A DNA stretch of 64,000 nt, taken from NCBI GenBank assembly GCA_009869945.1, contig WIXG01000060.1, positions 220,854 to 284,853 on the forward strand. The letters run 5' to 3'. Position 1 is the stretch's first letter, and the number at the start of each line of letters is the position of its first letter. The notes under the pieces were generated by a model that saw only the letters and a program-made list of their open reading frames with translations, was not told the DNA's origin and searched no databases. Positions 29,201 through 43,000 of this stretch are shown piece by piece. Both the position numbers and the translations under genes were made by a program. This stretch comes from Mesaphorura yosii. Taxonomy: Eukaryota > Arthropoda > Collembola > Poduromorpha > Tullbergiidae.

Positions 29201-32200
29201 GGAGAAAGTCACTTTAAGGAACTGGCAGTCTACTTGCAGTCGACGTAGCATCATTAATCTTCACCACACTTACTATTGCAAGCAGTTAGCTGCAAAGTGA
29301 AGCAGCGGCCTGGATGGTGGCTGGGAGAAATATTTTTGTGAAAAACACAGGCTCACATGAATCATACAAATGCATCCGTGGAAGGACAGACTCGGGCGCG
29401 GCGCCCAAGCCAGTTTCTAGTTTCACTACTTACGCGTTCCGCTTTGTATTCATGGAGATTCGGTCCACACAACGCACAGGCAAGTTCGCCAGCGTGGTGC
29501 TTTGGCGCACTAAAATTAAGACTGTTGACGCCAGGCCACCAGAGCAAATTCCTATTTTGGCACCAAAAACTGGTGCTGCGATTTCTTCCACAGACTCGTA
29601 ACGCAGATAGCGCCGGCTTGTCTCGAAGAAAGTTTCCAGACTTGAACGCAACTTCAATGTGGTTGGACTGAATAGCCTCATCAGTCATCGGCATTCTGGT
29701 ACAATGTAAACAGGAAGGATTAAGGAAGAACCCCTGCGTCTGTAATGGCATAGCCGCGGCAAGTCAAAAGAGAAAGCACGGGTTCGCCAAGTTTGATTCC
29801 TTTATTGTGGATACAAAACGCAACCCGAATTTTACCGCGCCGGGAGCAAGAAGCAATGAGCGAGAGGAGCAGCAGCATCACAGCCACCGCGTCGGTCGTC
29901 ACCAGGGCTTAAATAATGTAGTGGCAGCGATGAGGGAGCCTTTTGCACCTAAAATATAGTTTCCGACAGTCACAGTCGCTTTCTACTGTCTGGAAATAAA
30001 TTGATTTTAGAAGCCCCACAATTTTTCGGAATTTTTCTGCAGCAGTATTGAAAACTTGCGGTACTTTCTGCTTTCCAGACGCTGGCTCCAATAATTCAAT
30101 GTTGTTTAGTTGCTTGAAACTGAAGCTGTGAGAGGAGACTCATGTTGATTCGAGCCGAACCGCAGTTATATATCATTGCTTGTATTACGAGTATGCGTAA
30201 CTTGATCTGTTTATACACATTTTCCAGTTTTGATTCAAGAGTTTGAGAATTATATTATTTTTCCAGCTTCCAAGTACGTAGTCGAATTGCTCCAAGGGTT
30301 TTCAGGACTGATATGTAAATTCTTGATTTGGTAACTACACATTGCATTGCAATTGAGCTGGGCTGGGATTTGGATGTACGCTGGTGCCGATGCTTCTGCT
30401 GGTTGCTGGGCTGGCATGATGAGATTTACCTCTGCTAATAGAGTCGCATGGAGACGACGACTATGCGATATATTGAGTTCCTATGCATTGACTACTTTAC
30501 GTGCAAACTACAAACATGTAAAAGCTCTTTGGGAGAAGCCCAAATTGAATTCGTCGAAGTACGAGTACTTAGATCATCCTTGCATTGAGCTTAAGCACAT
30601 ACAAGCGCATATGTGCAAATAATGCGCGTAATATTCAGAAGTGTCCTTGTTCACTCGAAGGATTACAGAATATCATATCGGATATAGCACCGATTCACGG
30701 CGACTGAAGCATGAGACTTCTAGAAACTGAGAACGAATCGAAGTCGCAGCATTTTTCTAATTTGTCTGACGTGGACAGAGAGGCAGAAAATTAAATCCAC
30801 CGTTTCAGTTTCAGAGAATCATTGCCTCGGACGTAATTATTTTCCATTTAATCTATCTGCCTTAAGAAATGAATGCCGCGCCTATTATAAATATCATAAT
30901 TACTCGAAAAACTCGTCCACGTCCGTCTGCCGCCTGGGCTGGCACGGCGTGTGGTGCTTTTGACAAGCACACGGGACAGCTTCATCATTTAACCGAGTAC
31001 GAACACGGGTGCGAGTGTGCATTTAATATTAATAATGAGATGTTATGCCGCTGTTGCTGTTGCTGCTGATGATGATGGCGGAGAAAGTTTTTTGATTTCT
31101 ATTTCACATTCGTCATCATCCTCATCAGCAAGATGAAGAAGTTGTTCCCGCGTACCGTACCGTGCACTACATCCACGTATTTGTAGTACTTTTACTACTA
31201 CTGCCTGATTATTAAATTCATAATACACACACAGAAGCGGTAGAACTGCGATCTGCGTCTGCGAATCTTGTACGGTTTCCAGCCAGATGATTATTCTCTC
31301 GAAACTTGGAGGAGAAGCAGAAGCCCCCGTGGCATGGCACATGCATGATGCATGTGTGCGGTGTGCACTCAGATTCAGGGAAAGAACTGCACGGTGTTCA
31401 AGAGAAGTAAGCTGCGAGGACTTCATCGATCACAGAAGTTGCTATAACGACCATGGAATTTCATTTTCATGTCAGCGTCTCACATATTTTCCGTTCCTGC
31501 TTTCTTCCCTCATCTCGTCTGTCTTCTGTGCTCTTCTGCCGTGCTCCGCTCTGACTCTGACTTGCTCTCCGGCTATGCTCGTGTATAATTTTTGTCATTT
31601 CCATTGCCCCTCTGAATACATTCCTGTCTGCCTGCTCCTGAGGCTGTCGCTGGACCGACTGATAGAATCTCATTTGGTACAGCGCGAGCATAAAGAAATG
31701 AGAAATTTATTAAACTACTTATTCACATGTTACGTTCCACGACTATACTGTAAGACCACAACGAATGCTCGCATGCCGAGTGAAAGAATTTCAACCAACC
31801 ACTCGCAGGCAGCAGAAGCAGACCTTAATTTTATTCTCTCATCTCATTTCATCTTGTCAAATAAATGAAATAATATTACATGACACCAAACCTGTGTGCT
31901 CCGTCTTTCTCTCAGATTCCTCGTCATTCGCTTTGTGCTGCCCTACGCTGCTTTTGCTGCTCTGCCTAATGGATATTACATGCTGTGGTTTTATTCACTA
32001 TTCACAAACTGCAATTGACATCCACGAACGAACAAACAATGTGCTGGCACGCCACGTCATGGCATGAATGCATGGCATTCACCTACTCGCCGGTTTTCTT
32101 GGCAATGCGATGCAGTGCCACAATGTCAGAGACAGCCCGCTGAATGAATGCACGTACGTAGCTACGCGACGGCCACAGTATCCTGGGAAATTTACAGATT

Positions 32201-33741
32201 TCCTAGAATTTCATATTATCATAATAGGCTGCAGTAACGTGAGCCGCCTGTGAGCCATACTATACTGCTTATGGTTTTCACTTTCATTCTCGTCATGTCA
32301 AATAAAATCATCAGATTTCAATCCGAATTCCAAGAACTTCAACTTCTTCCATATTCAAATTGCTTCCTTACGCCTACGCGTTACGACGGGCTGAATTGGG
32401 CTGAGATGCAAGTGGGTATCATGAAAAAGTTTGAGAATCTGTTTGTAGTCAATGATGGAGAAAGTTATTAAAAGCAAATTACGAGCACGGTTCGGCGCGA
32501 CGCGGCTACAAAGTTACAAACTATCTGGCAGCTTTACTTTGCTCTGCCTCTACCTCTGCTTTTGCCCTGATCTGATCCAAATGTACCAGTAAATGGGAAA
32601 AGTTAAACACATATAACAGCGATGCAAGATATAATCTAATTCTCAAATGAAGCATGGCACTGTAATAATGGTCGTAAAGCAAAGTAATAATGGAAGCTGA
32701 AATGGGTGCATGACGCACTCTAGAATTTGAATTTTTACTTCGATACCCTTGCTCTGCTCCGCTCTGAGTACATCGCCGAGATGTTTTGGTATTTTAAAGT
32801 GATTTGAATTTTATCGTGTTAAAATATTTTTAAAATCCTTCGTCGCCGACTTTGCTTTGTTTATCTACTTTCTCTTATCACACTCGATTCCATTTCCATC
32901 TTTTGATCCCGAAATTCTTTTACCAGGTTTCAAGGGAAAGCTATCTTTTAAAATCTTTTGAGTAAAGATTCTGAGACTTACGCTTGATCTTGTTATACAA
33001 ATACATTCGATAGGCGGATTCGGAATTGAATTCCTTAAAAGCATGTCGTTAGCCGTTGACTTCTCAACGACACGACACGATGTCGACGGCGCGGCGACAT
33101 TTTTCTTACGTCGTCCACGCGGAGCAGATCAGATGTCACGTGATCAAGGATTGATACTGTGCAAATTGATATACAGTCGATGAAAATTAATTTCTTTGGT
33201 AAATATTTCGCTGATGAGACCATGAGCAGAAGATAAAGTTATTTCAGGCAGGAAATTGCGATAAGACACACGAAAAGAGAAGTAAAACGAAACTATAGCA
33301 CGTACAGTTAGAGAAAATCGGATAATTGTACCACGAAGTAGGGCTTGGCTGGTAGAAGAGAAGAAAAGCCCTGTCAGTTAATTCTTTCCATGTAGGGCCT
33401 GGCCTTAATTCCAACGACAAACTTGTATCATCATGCGAACTGAACAGCATGTGAGCGTGAACTCGGTCGGTTAACTTAAATCTTTCAATCGCTACTCTTT
33501 CTCAGTCACTCCTTCGACTTACGTGTAAGTCTTACAACTCAGGAATAACAGTTCTTCTGTCGTTCGTCGTTCACGGCCTGTCCTAGCTTCCTTCGTACGG
33601 ACGTGGTACAAAAGACTTGAGTTGAATAAAAATATTTTTCTCATTTTCTCTTGTCAATTCATTTATACATGTTCCCTGGTAAAAGAAACAAAACCAAGAC
33701 CGATGACAACGAAGACGACGAGGCTGAGAAGAAAAGATTAA
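20232..33741. other. No recognisable gene: middle of the gene-poor tract
   Basis: Noncoding by composition. Simple repeats include a (GTAGTC)n-like run near 21070-21088 and mixed CTG/GTT/GAT triplets at 31051-31078. The longest open frame, 31287-31868 (+), starts with ATT and is rich in Cys, Ser, Leu and His, as expected of chance translation. Open frames at 21912-22310, 24772-25005 and 32271-32471 (+) have more balanced composition but no supporting signal. Confidence 0.55.
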
Positions 33742-34044
33742 ATGGAACTTCCTGAGTTTGATCATGCACTTGCTCGGATTTATCCTCAGCTATTCGCTGT
33801 AGCTGTGCACTCGCCAAGCACTGGGAAGGCAAAGGCAGAGACAAGCGCACGCACCTCACAGACCTCACAATCGGACTCGACAACCATTTTTCTGCCGAGA
33901 CAGGCTTATGGTCCCAGAAATACGTGGATTCGAGCCCCACTTCGAATTCCAGCAGTATCCGATAAGAAGCTCAAAGAATTGTGGAGCTTAACTGAACAAG
34001 AAGATAAACGAATCGACTTGGCCGACAAAAGCAGCTGCAGCTAA
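33742..34044 (+). other. Isolated 100-codon ATG open frame, unknown
   Basis: Begins MELPEFDHALARIYPQLFAV and ends in a Lys/Glu-rich segment (KKLKELWSLTEQEDKRIDLA). Just upstream, in another frame, 33669-33752 reads as a Lys/Asp/Glu-rich peptide (KTKTDDNEDDEAEKKRLN). Just downstream a third frame reads TKAAAAKAKDAVAEK. Three adjacent protein-like segments in three frames could be a decayed gene, or chance. No homologue is recognised. Confidence 0.2.
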
Positions 34045-37000
34045 AGCTAAGGACGCTGTAGCTGAGAAGCTAGTGTGTTTCCACTTCGCCCAAATTCTGA
34101 GCGTCTTTACTTTGTACGTGTACTTGTTCTACTTTTTAAGTTTTTGGGCAAGAGAAGGACAATTCTGCCGCTTGTATGATTATATTCTATTCCTACTCTC
34201 ACCTCTAAGAATGCATGTGTGCTTGGCACCTGACATTCCCAAGAAGATAAAACACATCGTCTGAATTTTGCACCAGAATCCGGTCATCATGCTATTAAAT
34301 CCGTCGAAAAAACAGATTGACTCACGACAGCAAGCAAGCAAGAGAGTACTAAAGACGACGAGACGACGTATCTTTACTTACATCTTGTATGTGACTCTAC
34401 AAAAATATTTTTACTAACGGCGGCAGTTATGAAATCGGGGCAATTGTTTAAAGAATTGTGCTTCATAATTCCTCATAGTCATAATTATCCAGGGCACTTT
34501 ATTAACGATTTATTTACACTCTCCTATTTAAGCTATCTGTCGAAACCTCTAAGCTAACTTGCTCAATTCCCCACTGACACCATTATTGACTCATTTTTTC
34601 GTACTCCTTCCCAACCTCAAACCCCACGCGAAGTCAATTCGAAAGAAAATTTAATTTTTCGCATGAATTACACCTTACACGAGGAGAAGCGAAGGTAATG
34701 CAATGCAAGTAAACAATCTTATTAAAATGCTCTAATACAGCGTCGCGCGTCTTTCCAAAATATGAGAGGGCCGCGGTAAGATTAAGTTATTTATTCAACC
34801 AGAATGCCAGAATCCCAGGGTTAGAGTGATTGAAGACACGCAGCCAGGCTGCCATTCAAGCCCTTCGCCTTCCGCGTCTTATCTCGACTGCTGCAATGCA
34901 AGCCATGCAATTGAAAATAATTCCTATTTCTATTCGAATTCGTATTTCTGGTTGACGTGGCTTGGCTTGGAATTCATGTCTTCCTTAAACCACCTCGTTT
35001 GTGGCCTTTGTGGATCAAATAAAGGACACGGCACACACGACGATTTTGCCTCCTTTGATGAGGACGAATGTTCAGCTCTGCTATTTATCGTGTTGCAGGT
35101 ATTTCCTCTGCTTCTGCAGGCATTGGACTTCGGGAGTTGAGAATGCGTAAGCAATGTTACTTGAGCAAATATTGCATGCAGGCACACATAAAGTACAGCT
35201 ACAGCATGGGTTTTCAATTTTATTCCTTTTACATGCAATTTCCTTGTGTACATAGAACACGGATTCGATTTTCATATCGTAACCTCTGTCACGTCGACAT
35301 CCACCATCCAGCATCAGCATTCAGCCCAGATCCAAAGGAAAAGCAAGCAGCAGCCGCTGGTTCGTAGTTCGTATTCGAGTCGTTCTTTTTGTCAATGTAT
35401 AATAAACGACATTGTGTGCTACTGCTGCTGCTGCTGCTCGTATAATAGATAACATATAATGTTTTATACTACTTTCACTTGTCTCAGATGTAAAAATTCT
35501 GTTGGTGCTCCCACAGGAATTTCTTTCTATTTTTCAAAACCCTTTTCCCTTCTTGTGTCTGCTTCTCCTTCTGCCTCTGTCTTCGTTTTTGTCATATGAA
35601 AACTTCCATTTGCGACAAAGACGACAGAACACAAACACAGAAAAGCAGAGGAAGAAAGTTTTTCCTATTCCGTATCCATACGATCGATAAGATTAGAAAA
35701 TTTTAGGTTGATTTTTCCCGGTATTCTGTATTCACTCGTATATCGTTTCTCTCTGCTCGTATTTCTCGTCTTTGATTTCTATTTAGTTAGTTTAAACATT
35801 CAGGCCATGTCTCCGCTGCCTTTTCGTGGACGATTGATTTCGTGCACTGTGCCGGGAGAGGTGAAGTGCATGTAAATTTCAGTCGAAAGTTTTCTGCTTG
35901 AAGTCGCCTTTGATTTATGCACACCGGTGCCTTTGTCTTGTTTTTTGTCAGTGTCACATTACCGTTTCTTGTTAGAACCACTACGAAGCCGACTCGAACT
36001 CTGTTACAGTAGGGCGGAGGGCATCCTGAGAATAGATCCACCACCGTGCAGAAACCAGAGAAAACCAGGAGATCATGACCACAATCACTACGACTTCGAT
36101 TTAGACGTCCAATGCAAGTAAAGTGTATGTGCAAGAAAATAAGCTTGGACGTTTACGGGGCAAGCAAGCAAGAGTCTTACACGTAATAAATAATACCACC
36201 ATTGGACAGGAGCGAAATTAGATTTACATTGATGCAGTAAGTGGCAAGAACGTGGATGCGTAACGGCATGGTCAGCGTACGAGAAGAGGAAATTATATAA
36301 TATTAGACGAGATACTCGCCCAATTTTCTATCATGCTGGTGCGTGGGAACATGAAATATAGAAAAGAGAAAGCCAGTCAAACCAGAAGATGATATATGAC
36401 TTCCATTTTTCTACTTGCTTCGACTCGACTCGACGCAATGCATTGCATGCACTTGGAGTGGAATGAAGACACTGCACGAGCACAAGCAAACGTACGCGAA
36501 TGAGTACGCGTACGATTTCCTAAGAATAAGAATAGAATTTACAAAGGTATTATTCTTATAGGTTTAAATAATAGATATATTGAGTCAAAAACAATCCGCA
36601 GGGAAATGATGGTGGCAGCAGCAGTAGGAAGTCCTGCATAGTATTTAAATTTCCGTGGTATAATGATTTATGGTGAATAATGAATAATGCCTGTTGAATA
36701 GTAATGCAATCGCAATCGCTGTTTGTGTCTGCATGTAACGCGTAATTTCACTGCCACTGCAATTATATAATTGTGACAGGTCTGCGTGTAGTCGATAATC
36801 TGTTGAGAGAATTCAATTTCGTTAGGACATGCTCGTGGAAGAGTGAAACCCGGCATAGGATCGATCCTGGCCCGGTCCGGCTTGGCATCGCCTTCGGAAG
36901 AGGCTCCACCTTGAAGAAAGTCTGCCAACAACGAAAGTTCCAGCTGAATACCTGCTTTGGCTGGCCATTGTACAAGCCTTGCTTTCTTTGGCTCCTAACA

Positions 37001-40000
37001 TGCATCGGGCGTGCAAATCGCAAAAGGAAAGCTGGATAAAAATATAACGAATTTCTCAGTTTTATGTGATCACATTCATGTACGTTCTTTTATCTTTTTA
37101 ACCGCTCGATATCGACCGTATGCACATGCGACTAATAAACGGGGCTAGTTTTCTCCTCGCCAATGTCCACGTCCACGCTCCAGGTTTGGTCAATGCACGC
37201 TTTTGTTTGGTATATCATTATTAAAATTAGCCACTCCCAAAGCCATTCTTTACTACACTGTTTTTTATTGGATGAACCGAGTCAAAGTCGAAGTCGATGG
37301 AGATCGCACTTCGCACCTGAAGACGTGAGTGGTGAGCGGGCAGATGAAGGAAGAGTTTACTTTTACGAGCCTGCCAAATTGCATCCATTCATATTCATAA
37401 CCGTGAAATTCACCTCTAGTGAGTCTTGTCCTCTCCTTCGCAGCGACACCGACGTGCGATGTGTCCACTTTGGTTGTATCATTTTATGAGTTTATCCGCG
37501 GAGCATGCAATCAGCTTCCAATGTCAGGAGAGAGTGAAGAAAGGCGGGATGGATAGAGTTTTCTCGAGCTTCCAGCACTTAATTTTGGCTGCTTTCTCCA
37601 CGCTTTAAGAGCTTGCCAAAGCCAAACTCAGCAAGGTGTGGAAACGACGCTGATATAAGAAGAATTAAGGTTGGCATTGCAGAACAAAACTATGAATAGG
37701 CAGAAATTAAGAAACTGGCAATGACTTTCCAGCCATCGTTTGGACGTGATACAAAAAGGAAAATTAAGGCTGCGTACTTGGCTTTCAGAATCAGTTTGAG
37801 CTGAATTGGTACAGGAATCTGTTTACTATTACATTACGGGCATTTGAGAGTAAAAGCTTATCTAAGGACTCGCGCGTCCATTTATTGTGCCGGTGCCGCC
37901 GACCATGTGTGAGTTTCGTGTGCAGTGTGAGAATATAAAAGATGCCTTAACGAGATACCCAAAAGTTGTTCTATGAAGCAGAGTTGAATGTTGAAGAAAG
38001 GAAGGTAATTCCATTAAGACCAACAACACGAAAGAACGAAGCGCTAGGCGAGCGAGCATGAAGATTTGAACCATTTTATTTTGAGTAGTTGCCGGTGTCG
38101 GCGAGCCTCGTACTTTATCTTCTGTAATGCTTGAGAGAGTTTCTAAAGTCCATCTCCTTGCTCTTACTCCTCGCTCCTTGCATTGCATCTTGAGAACAGT
38201 TCCGCTGTTCCATAACAAGGTACGAAAAATTGGCCGAACGCTGCTGCAGTTGGTAATAGTCCAAGAGAATTCCATAAGTAAACCCTGTCCTAAGTAAGTA
38301 CCAAATTGCAAGTTGTTGATGTTTCGGTCGCGGAGGGTGAGAATGAAAGATTTCTTTCAAAGCTTCCGGGAACTCCTTTTCTTACTTTCTATCTCTCGCC
38401 TCTCTTTCAACAACGCGGACTCGCAGTTAGTTAGCGGCCGTATTCAGAAGATTCACGTCCGTCCGGCGTTCGCTTTCCCTTTCATTTATTCACTTCATGT
38501 CTAGTGCACTTTACACTGCCGGACGACCGAAGACGAAGACTACTTGGAGATCTGCTGAAATGATAAAAATAAGCTTTTCAATTTCAATTTCAAATTTACT
38601 TAATCCGAGAGAGATGGAACGACAGAGAGATTACTTACGGGACAATGCGATGCCCTAAAAGCCAAGTTGAAAAGATGGCTCCCAGTACGTGTTGTTAAAT
38701 CTTGCATGTAAAATTGCCGGAAATTGCTTCATTTATTTAAAATGGCTCGTTCGCTTCAACACCCACAGCTAACAAGCTCTTTAGATGGAGAGATGAACGG
38801 ATAGAGCAAAGAACTGCTCGAGAGTCGCCGTCGCGATTCCAGAATCCTAATGTGTGGACGGACCGTTAGAAATCCAATCCAGAATCCACTATCCACTACG
38901 AGTACGAGGTCACCAATACCAGGGGCCAGCATGGTCATCACGTCTATAAGTCACAGTCAACACACACGTCTGTAGATTCATTTAGCAGTGAATCCAATAA
39001 ACTGCTGAGAATTGAGTAAGCAATCGCAATAGCAGTCATGTGAGGTAATCGTACCTCACCTCAGGCGACCGGCATTATTTAGTGTTTAATAACTTCTTAA
39101 TTAAGACTCAAGATCAGATGTAACAGTAATGAGATGATGTACAACAATGCTTCGATAGACGCCGGTTCAATTTTGAGAAATTCGCGCACAAGGGAGATAG
39201 TATTCAAAAGATGCAGTGCATCGCATCCCAGAGGTATTAAAAGCAGGGTGTGGAAATGAAAGGTTTATGTTTAGAGTACTTGTCGAAGATGCGTTCTTCA
39301 ATTTATTTAAATTCGAATTGTTAACAAACCACCTATAAGCCTGAAAAAACACAACTATATACTAAACACATGTTGGCTGTTCGGCGATTCAACAACGGCT
39401 TCGTTTGATGGTCGGGCAATGACATTGCCATTATTATTCTAATGACGCGGTTTAGAACCAGAAAAACAAGAATGCAAAGAAAATTCATAGTATTTAGATA
39501 AATCGACTTGTTTTCAGCAGTAATGCGTAATGGCAGCATCTAGCCTGGAATGCGGGTGTTTGTGTTTGTTGTAGGTGTAGATGGACGAGGGAGAGAGCTT
39601 CTCCAAGATGTAAATTAATGTCGAAAGTAGCACTTCTCACCCAATTCTCGTCTTTCACCACAACGAAATGTGGAATACACAATTGAAACTGCAACTTGAA
39701 TACGAAGAATACTGCAAGGCTATTAAGAAGAATTGAGTAATATCTTTTCTCTCGTAAATGTCTTATCCTATTATGTAAGCTGGGATGAACACGTCTTTGA
39801 AGGAGCAGAACAACAAACGGGTTTAAGGCGAAAGCGAAGACGCAGACGATGAAATGAAAAGAGAAAAACATTTCTCAAAATCATTTCATTGCTTCGCCAT
39901 TCTTCTTCCTCGTCCACTGTTTACTTTACGCAGATACTCACGCTCCACAATAATTCCAATTCAATGCATTCAATTCCCAGTCAGCATGGCGGTAGAGTAA

Positions 40001-43000
40001 AGATACTGCTGCCAGTTTCTGGTCCTGGTTTAAGTACGCCTTGAATAATAACCAGAAGCTGGCACAAGAATGGATTTAGACACCTCAACAACAATTTTAT
40101 CTCTTTCGAGCAATGCCAATACTACAACTCAACTTAAATTGGTGTTGGCAAAGGCTTGCGCTTACAGTAGACGCACTTGAAAGCAGCAGCAATATTTGGG
40201 AATAATGGCCTGGATTTAAATATTAGTTTATCGGATTCCGCACACTCCATTACCATAATATGCAGATTTATTGACGGAGCGGTAGAATAATCCTATACGC
40301 CAGGTCCTTCAGTTATCAGGGCCTGGCCGGCCAGGCACAGGTTCGCCAAATCCCTCGCTTAACAGCTGGAATGCAAAGATCATCTCACCAAGTCGATAAA
40401 GCGTTGTACGCAGACGAACATGAACTCCCGCCAATCTGCTTTGTATGTCCAACCAATTTCCAGGTAAAAGTGACAATCATCTAGCTTAGGTCTCGAGATA
40501 CTAAACTTTCAAAATTAGCTTCAGCGACGACTTCAGAAATCCAAACACTAGGCGCTCTATCTTAAAATTGTACTACAGGGCCATCTAACAGATTCCATGA
40601 ACAAAGTTCGACAGAAAAAAGAGGGGTATGTAAAAGGATCGCCAATTTAAAATCGCTGTGTAAAAAAGATCGAGAATGTAGAAAGACTGGACATGAAATA
40701 GATAACCTCTCAATAATGTTGAAATAAAAACTGTCGACCTGGTCCAAACTATTAAAAATTTGACGAATTTTGAGTCCTGTCAGGTAGTCGGTAATAAAGG
40801 AGTGCAATTAAAGTCCCGGAAATATTTTAGGAGCACTTTTGAAACTCGTATCATAGTAAATGTGGTCACGTTTCATAATACCAGCATTGACCTGACGTGC
40901 AAACTTTAAAATTCGACCCTCGTAATTGCAGCCGTCCAAGAAAAATGTTGCCTTCTTCGCAGTCCCAACTAACCTGACAAAATTAACTAACATAGCCAAA
41001 CTTTATTCAGTTCACTCATTTCCGTACTCACTTCGCGCCGAAATTCTTCACTTCGGTCACGCGATCTTTCTGACATCGATCTTATTGTTAGCCTATAAAT
41101 TTACAGTTCGATAATTTTTCATATGCGATCTTTCTGATTTTCGATATTATTCGTGTGATTTTTTTTACATATCGATCTTACAACTGGTGATACTTATTCC
41201 TGCAACGATTGACAAGCACGAACGAACTCAGCGTTTAACGAAATAAAAAACTCAGCCCTGATAAAAAATGAAGGTAATTTGTTTAGTCGATCCAGAAATG
41301 CTAGAAGTTTCTAACTTTTGACTCTGCACGGAACTCGGAACTTGATGGCTAATAATGTACCCTTACAATTCGCAACGCAGTGTAGGTTTTTCCGCTACAT
41401 TTTATTTACATCTCATCTCAAAACTTTCGCATTCATGGAACAAATTGGCACTTCGCATCATAATTCACAAGATGCTGACTTGACTTAAGTTCTCTTATAC
41501 GTTTATTTACCAGAGAATATGCAACTTGGGAATAGCGAACAAGCTTGTGCCGAGTCCCGCTTCCATTCCAGTTCCTGTTCCTTGTTTGAGCTCAGAGTTA
41601 AGTGCATTATAAAGTTTGTTGATATTTGAACTTAGAACTTTTATTTATGCTGTGCACTTGCAAGTTATTACTATTACGCTATTACAGATAAAAGTAATTT
41701 GCATGCGTACTTTAACTTTTAACTTGATTTCCTACTGGAACTGGAACTTTATGCCTGACCTATGCGTTCTAGCCACAGTTTTCTCATTAGATTATGTTAA
41801 AATCTTATCGCAATAGCAGAAGCAAACAAGCCCAAGCTTTTAGCTCGAGTTAGACACGAGTTAATGTGGACACGCGTCGCATTCGCGCTGCTCAAGGGCT
41901 CGACCGTCGATTTCCTAGAAGTTCATGAAATCGAAATAATAGCAATCGGAACCCGTCATCCGTCATGGGACTCTCCAGGCGACTGACTGATCACAGAGAT
42001 CTATAAAATCTCATCTTAACTTGTTATTATTTTCATCTTATATTTCAGCCCGTCACACGACCAAGGCGCAAAGAGAGGACGAGAAGACAAGATGACACTG
42101 CCAACAGGAAGACAAGACAAGACATTCACGAATGAAATTTTTTTCTTATTATTTTCTGGGCAAGCCAGGAAATAAGGAAAATGATTCAAGCATACAATCC
42201 GAATTTGAGGGAATCCTTTTGTTTCAAGATGCTCGACGCATGGCCGCTCTGGTCGCCCGTCGCCGCCGCCTTCGCCTACTAATCTGCTCCACTTCTGCTT
42301 CACTTCTACTTCAGTTTAGATCTCCAGTTTCGCCCATGACTTGTTTCTTTCTTGTCTTGTTCCCTATATTTGATTGAATTGGACTTTAATCGAAAAGGAC
42401 AAAGGAACGAGTTTTTGTGTTTCGTTGTGTACTAAATCCAGGAACTGGAATTGGATATTCAACCAAATACAATTCATTCAGGTGTAAATGGATCTTTGTC
42501 TTCTGTCCTTACCTCTCTTTGTGTTCCTGGGACTCCTGACGAGACGAACGTTTCACGGAAGGTGGAAATGATGGCAATTATTTTGTCGTTTTCCAATAAT
42601 GCTCTGCAGGACCCGCCCTACCTCCTCCATTTTCCATTGTCATTAGTGTTTAGCTCCACAAGTCCAAAATGAACACGGCCTACCCTTAAGGAAGTTAAGA
42701 GAGATCAGATTTCATGGATTATAGCTCCACCGATAACAACACGATGGTGTTTGGCTGCAGGACCTTTCGAATCTCAACTTCTATTTCATTAGCACTACTT
42801 TAACGATGAACTCATTAAATTAAATTAGTGCACCAAATACTTTAATTTATACGTTCGCAGTACAAGCCAAGATAATCATGCCATCATTTCGACGACAATG
42901 GAATCATTCATAAAGAATTCATGAATACGAGTACGAGTACCAGACGTAGTTCAGCTACTAATTCGCAAGCTACTGGCAGAGTTGGCCGAGGCTATTGTCG

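Noticed and set aside
31287-31868. Longest uninterrupted frame in the left 52 kb (193 codons, +)
   Set aside because: Starts with ATT, composition dominated by Cys, Ser, Leu and His, no domain, no splice or promoter context; fits chance.
33917-33945. tRNA T-arm-like sequence (TTCGAGC loop with CCCAC)
   Set aside because: No matching acceptor stem, D arm or anticodon arm could be placed upstream; coincidental.
36668-37039. Overlapping open frames on both strands near 36.7-37.0 kb
   Set aside because: Neither strand shows a domain or splice signals; mutual shadows.
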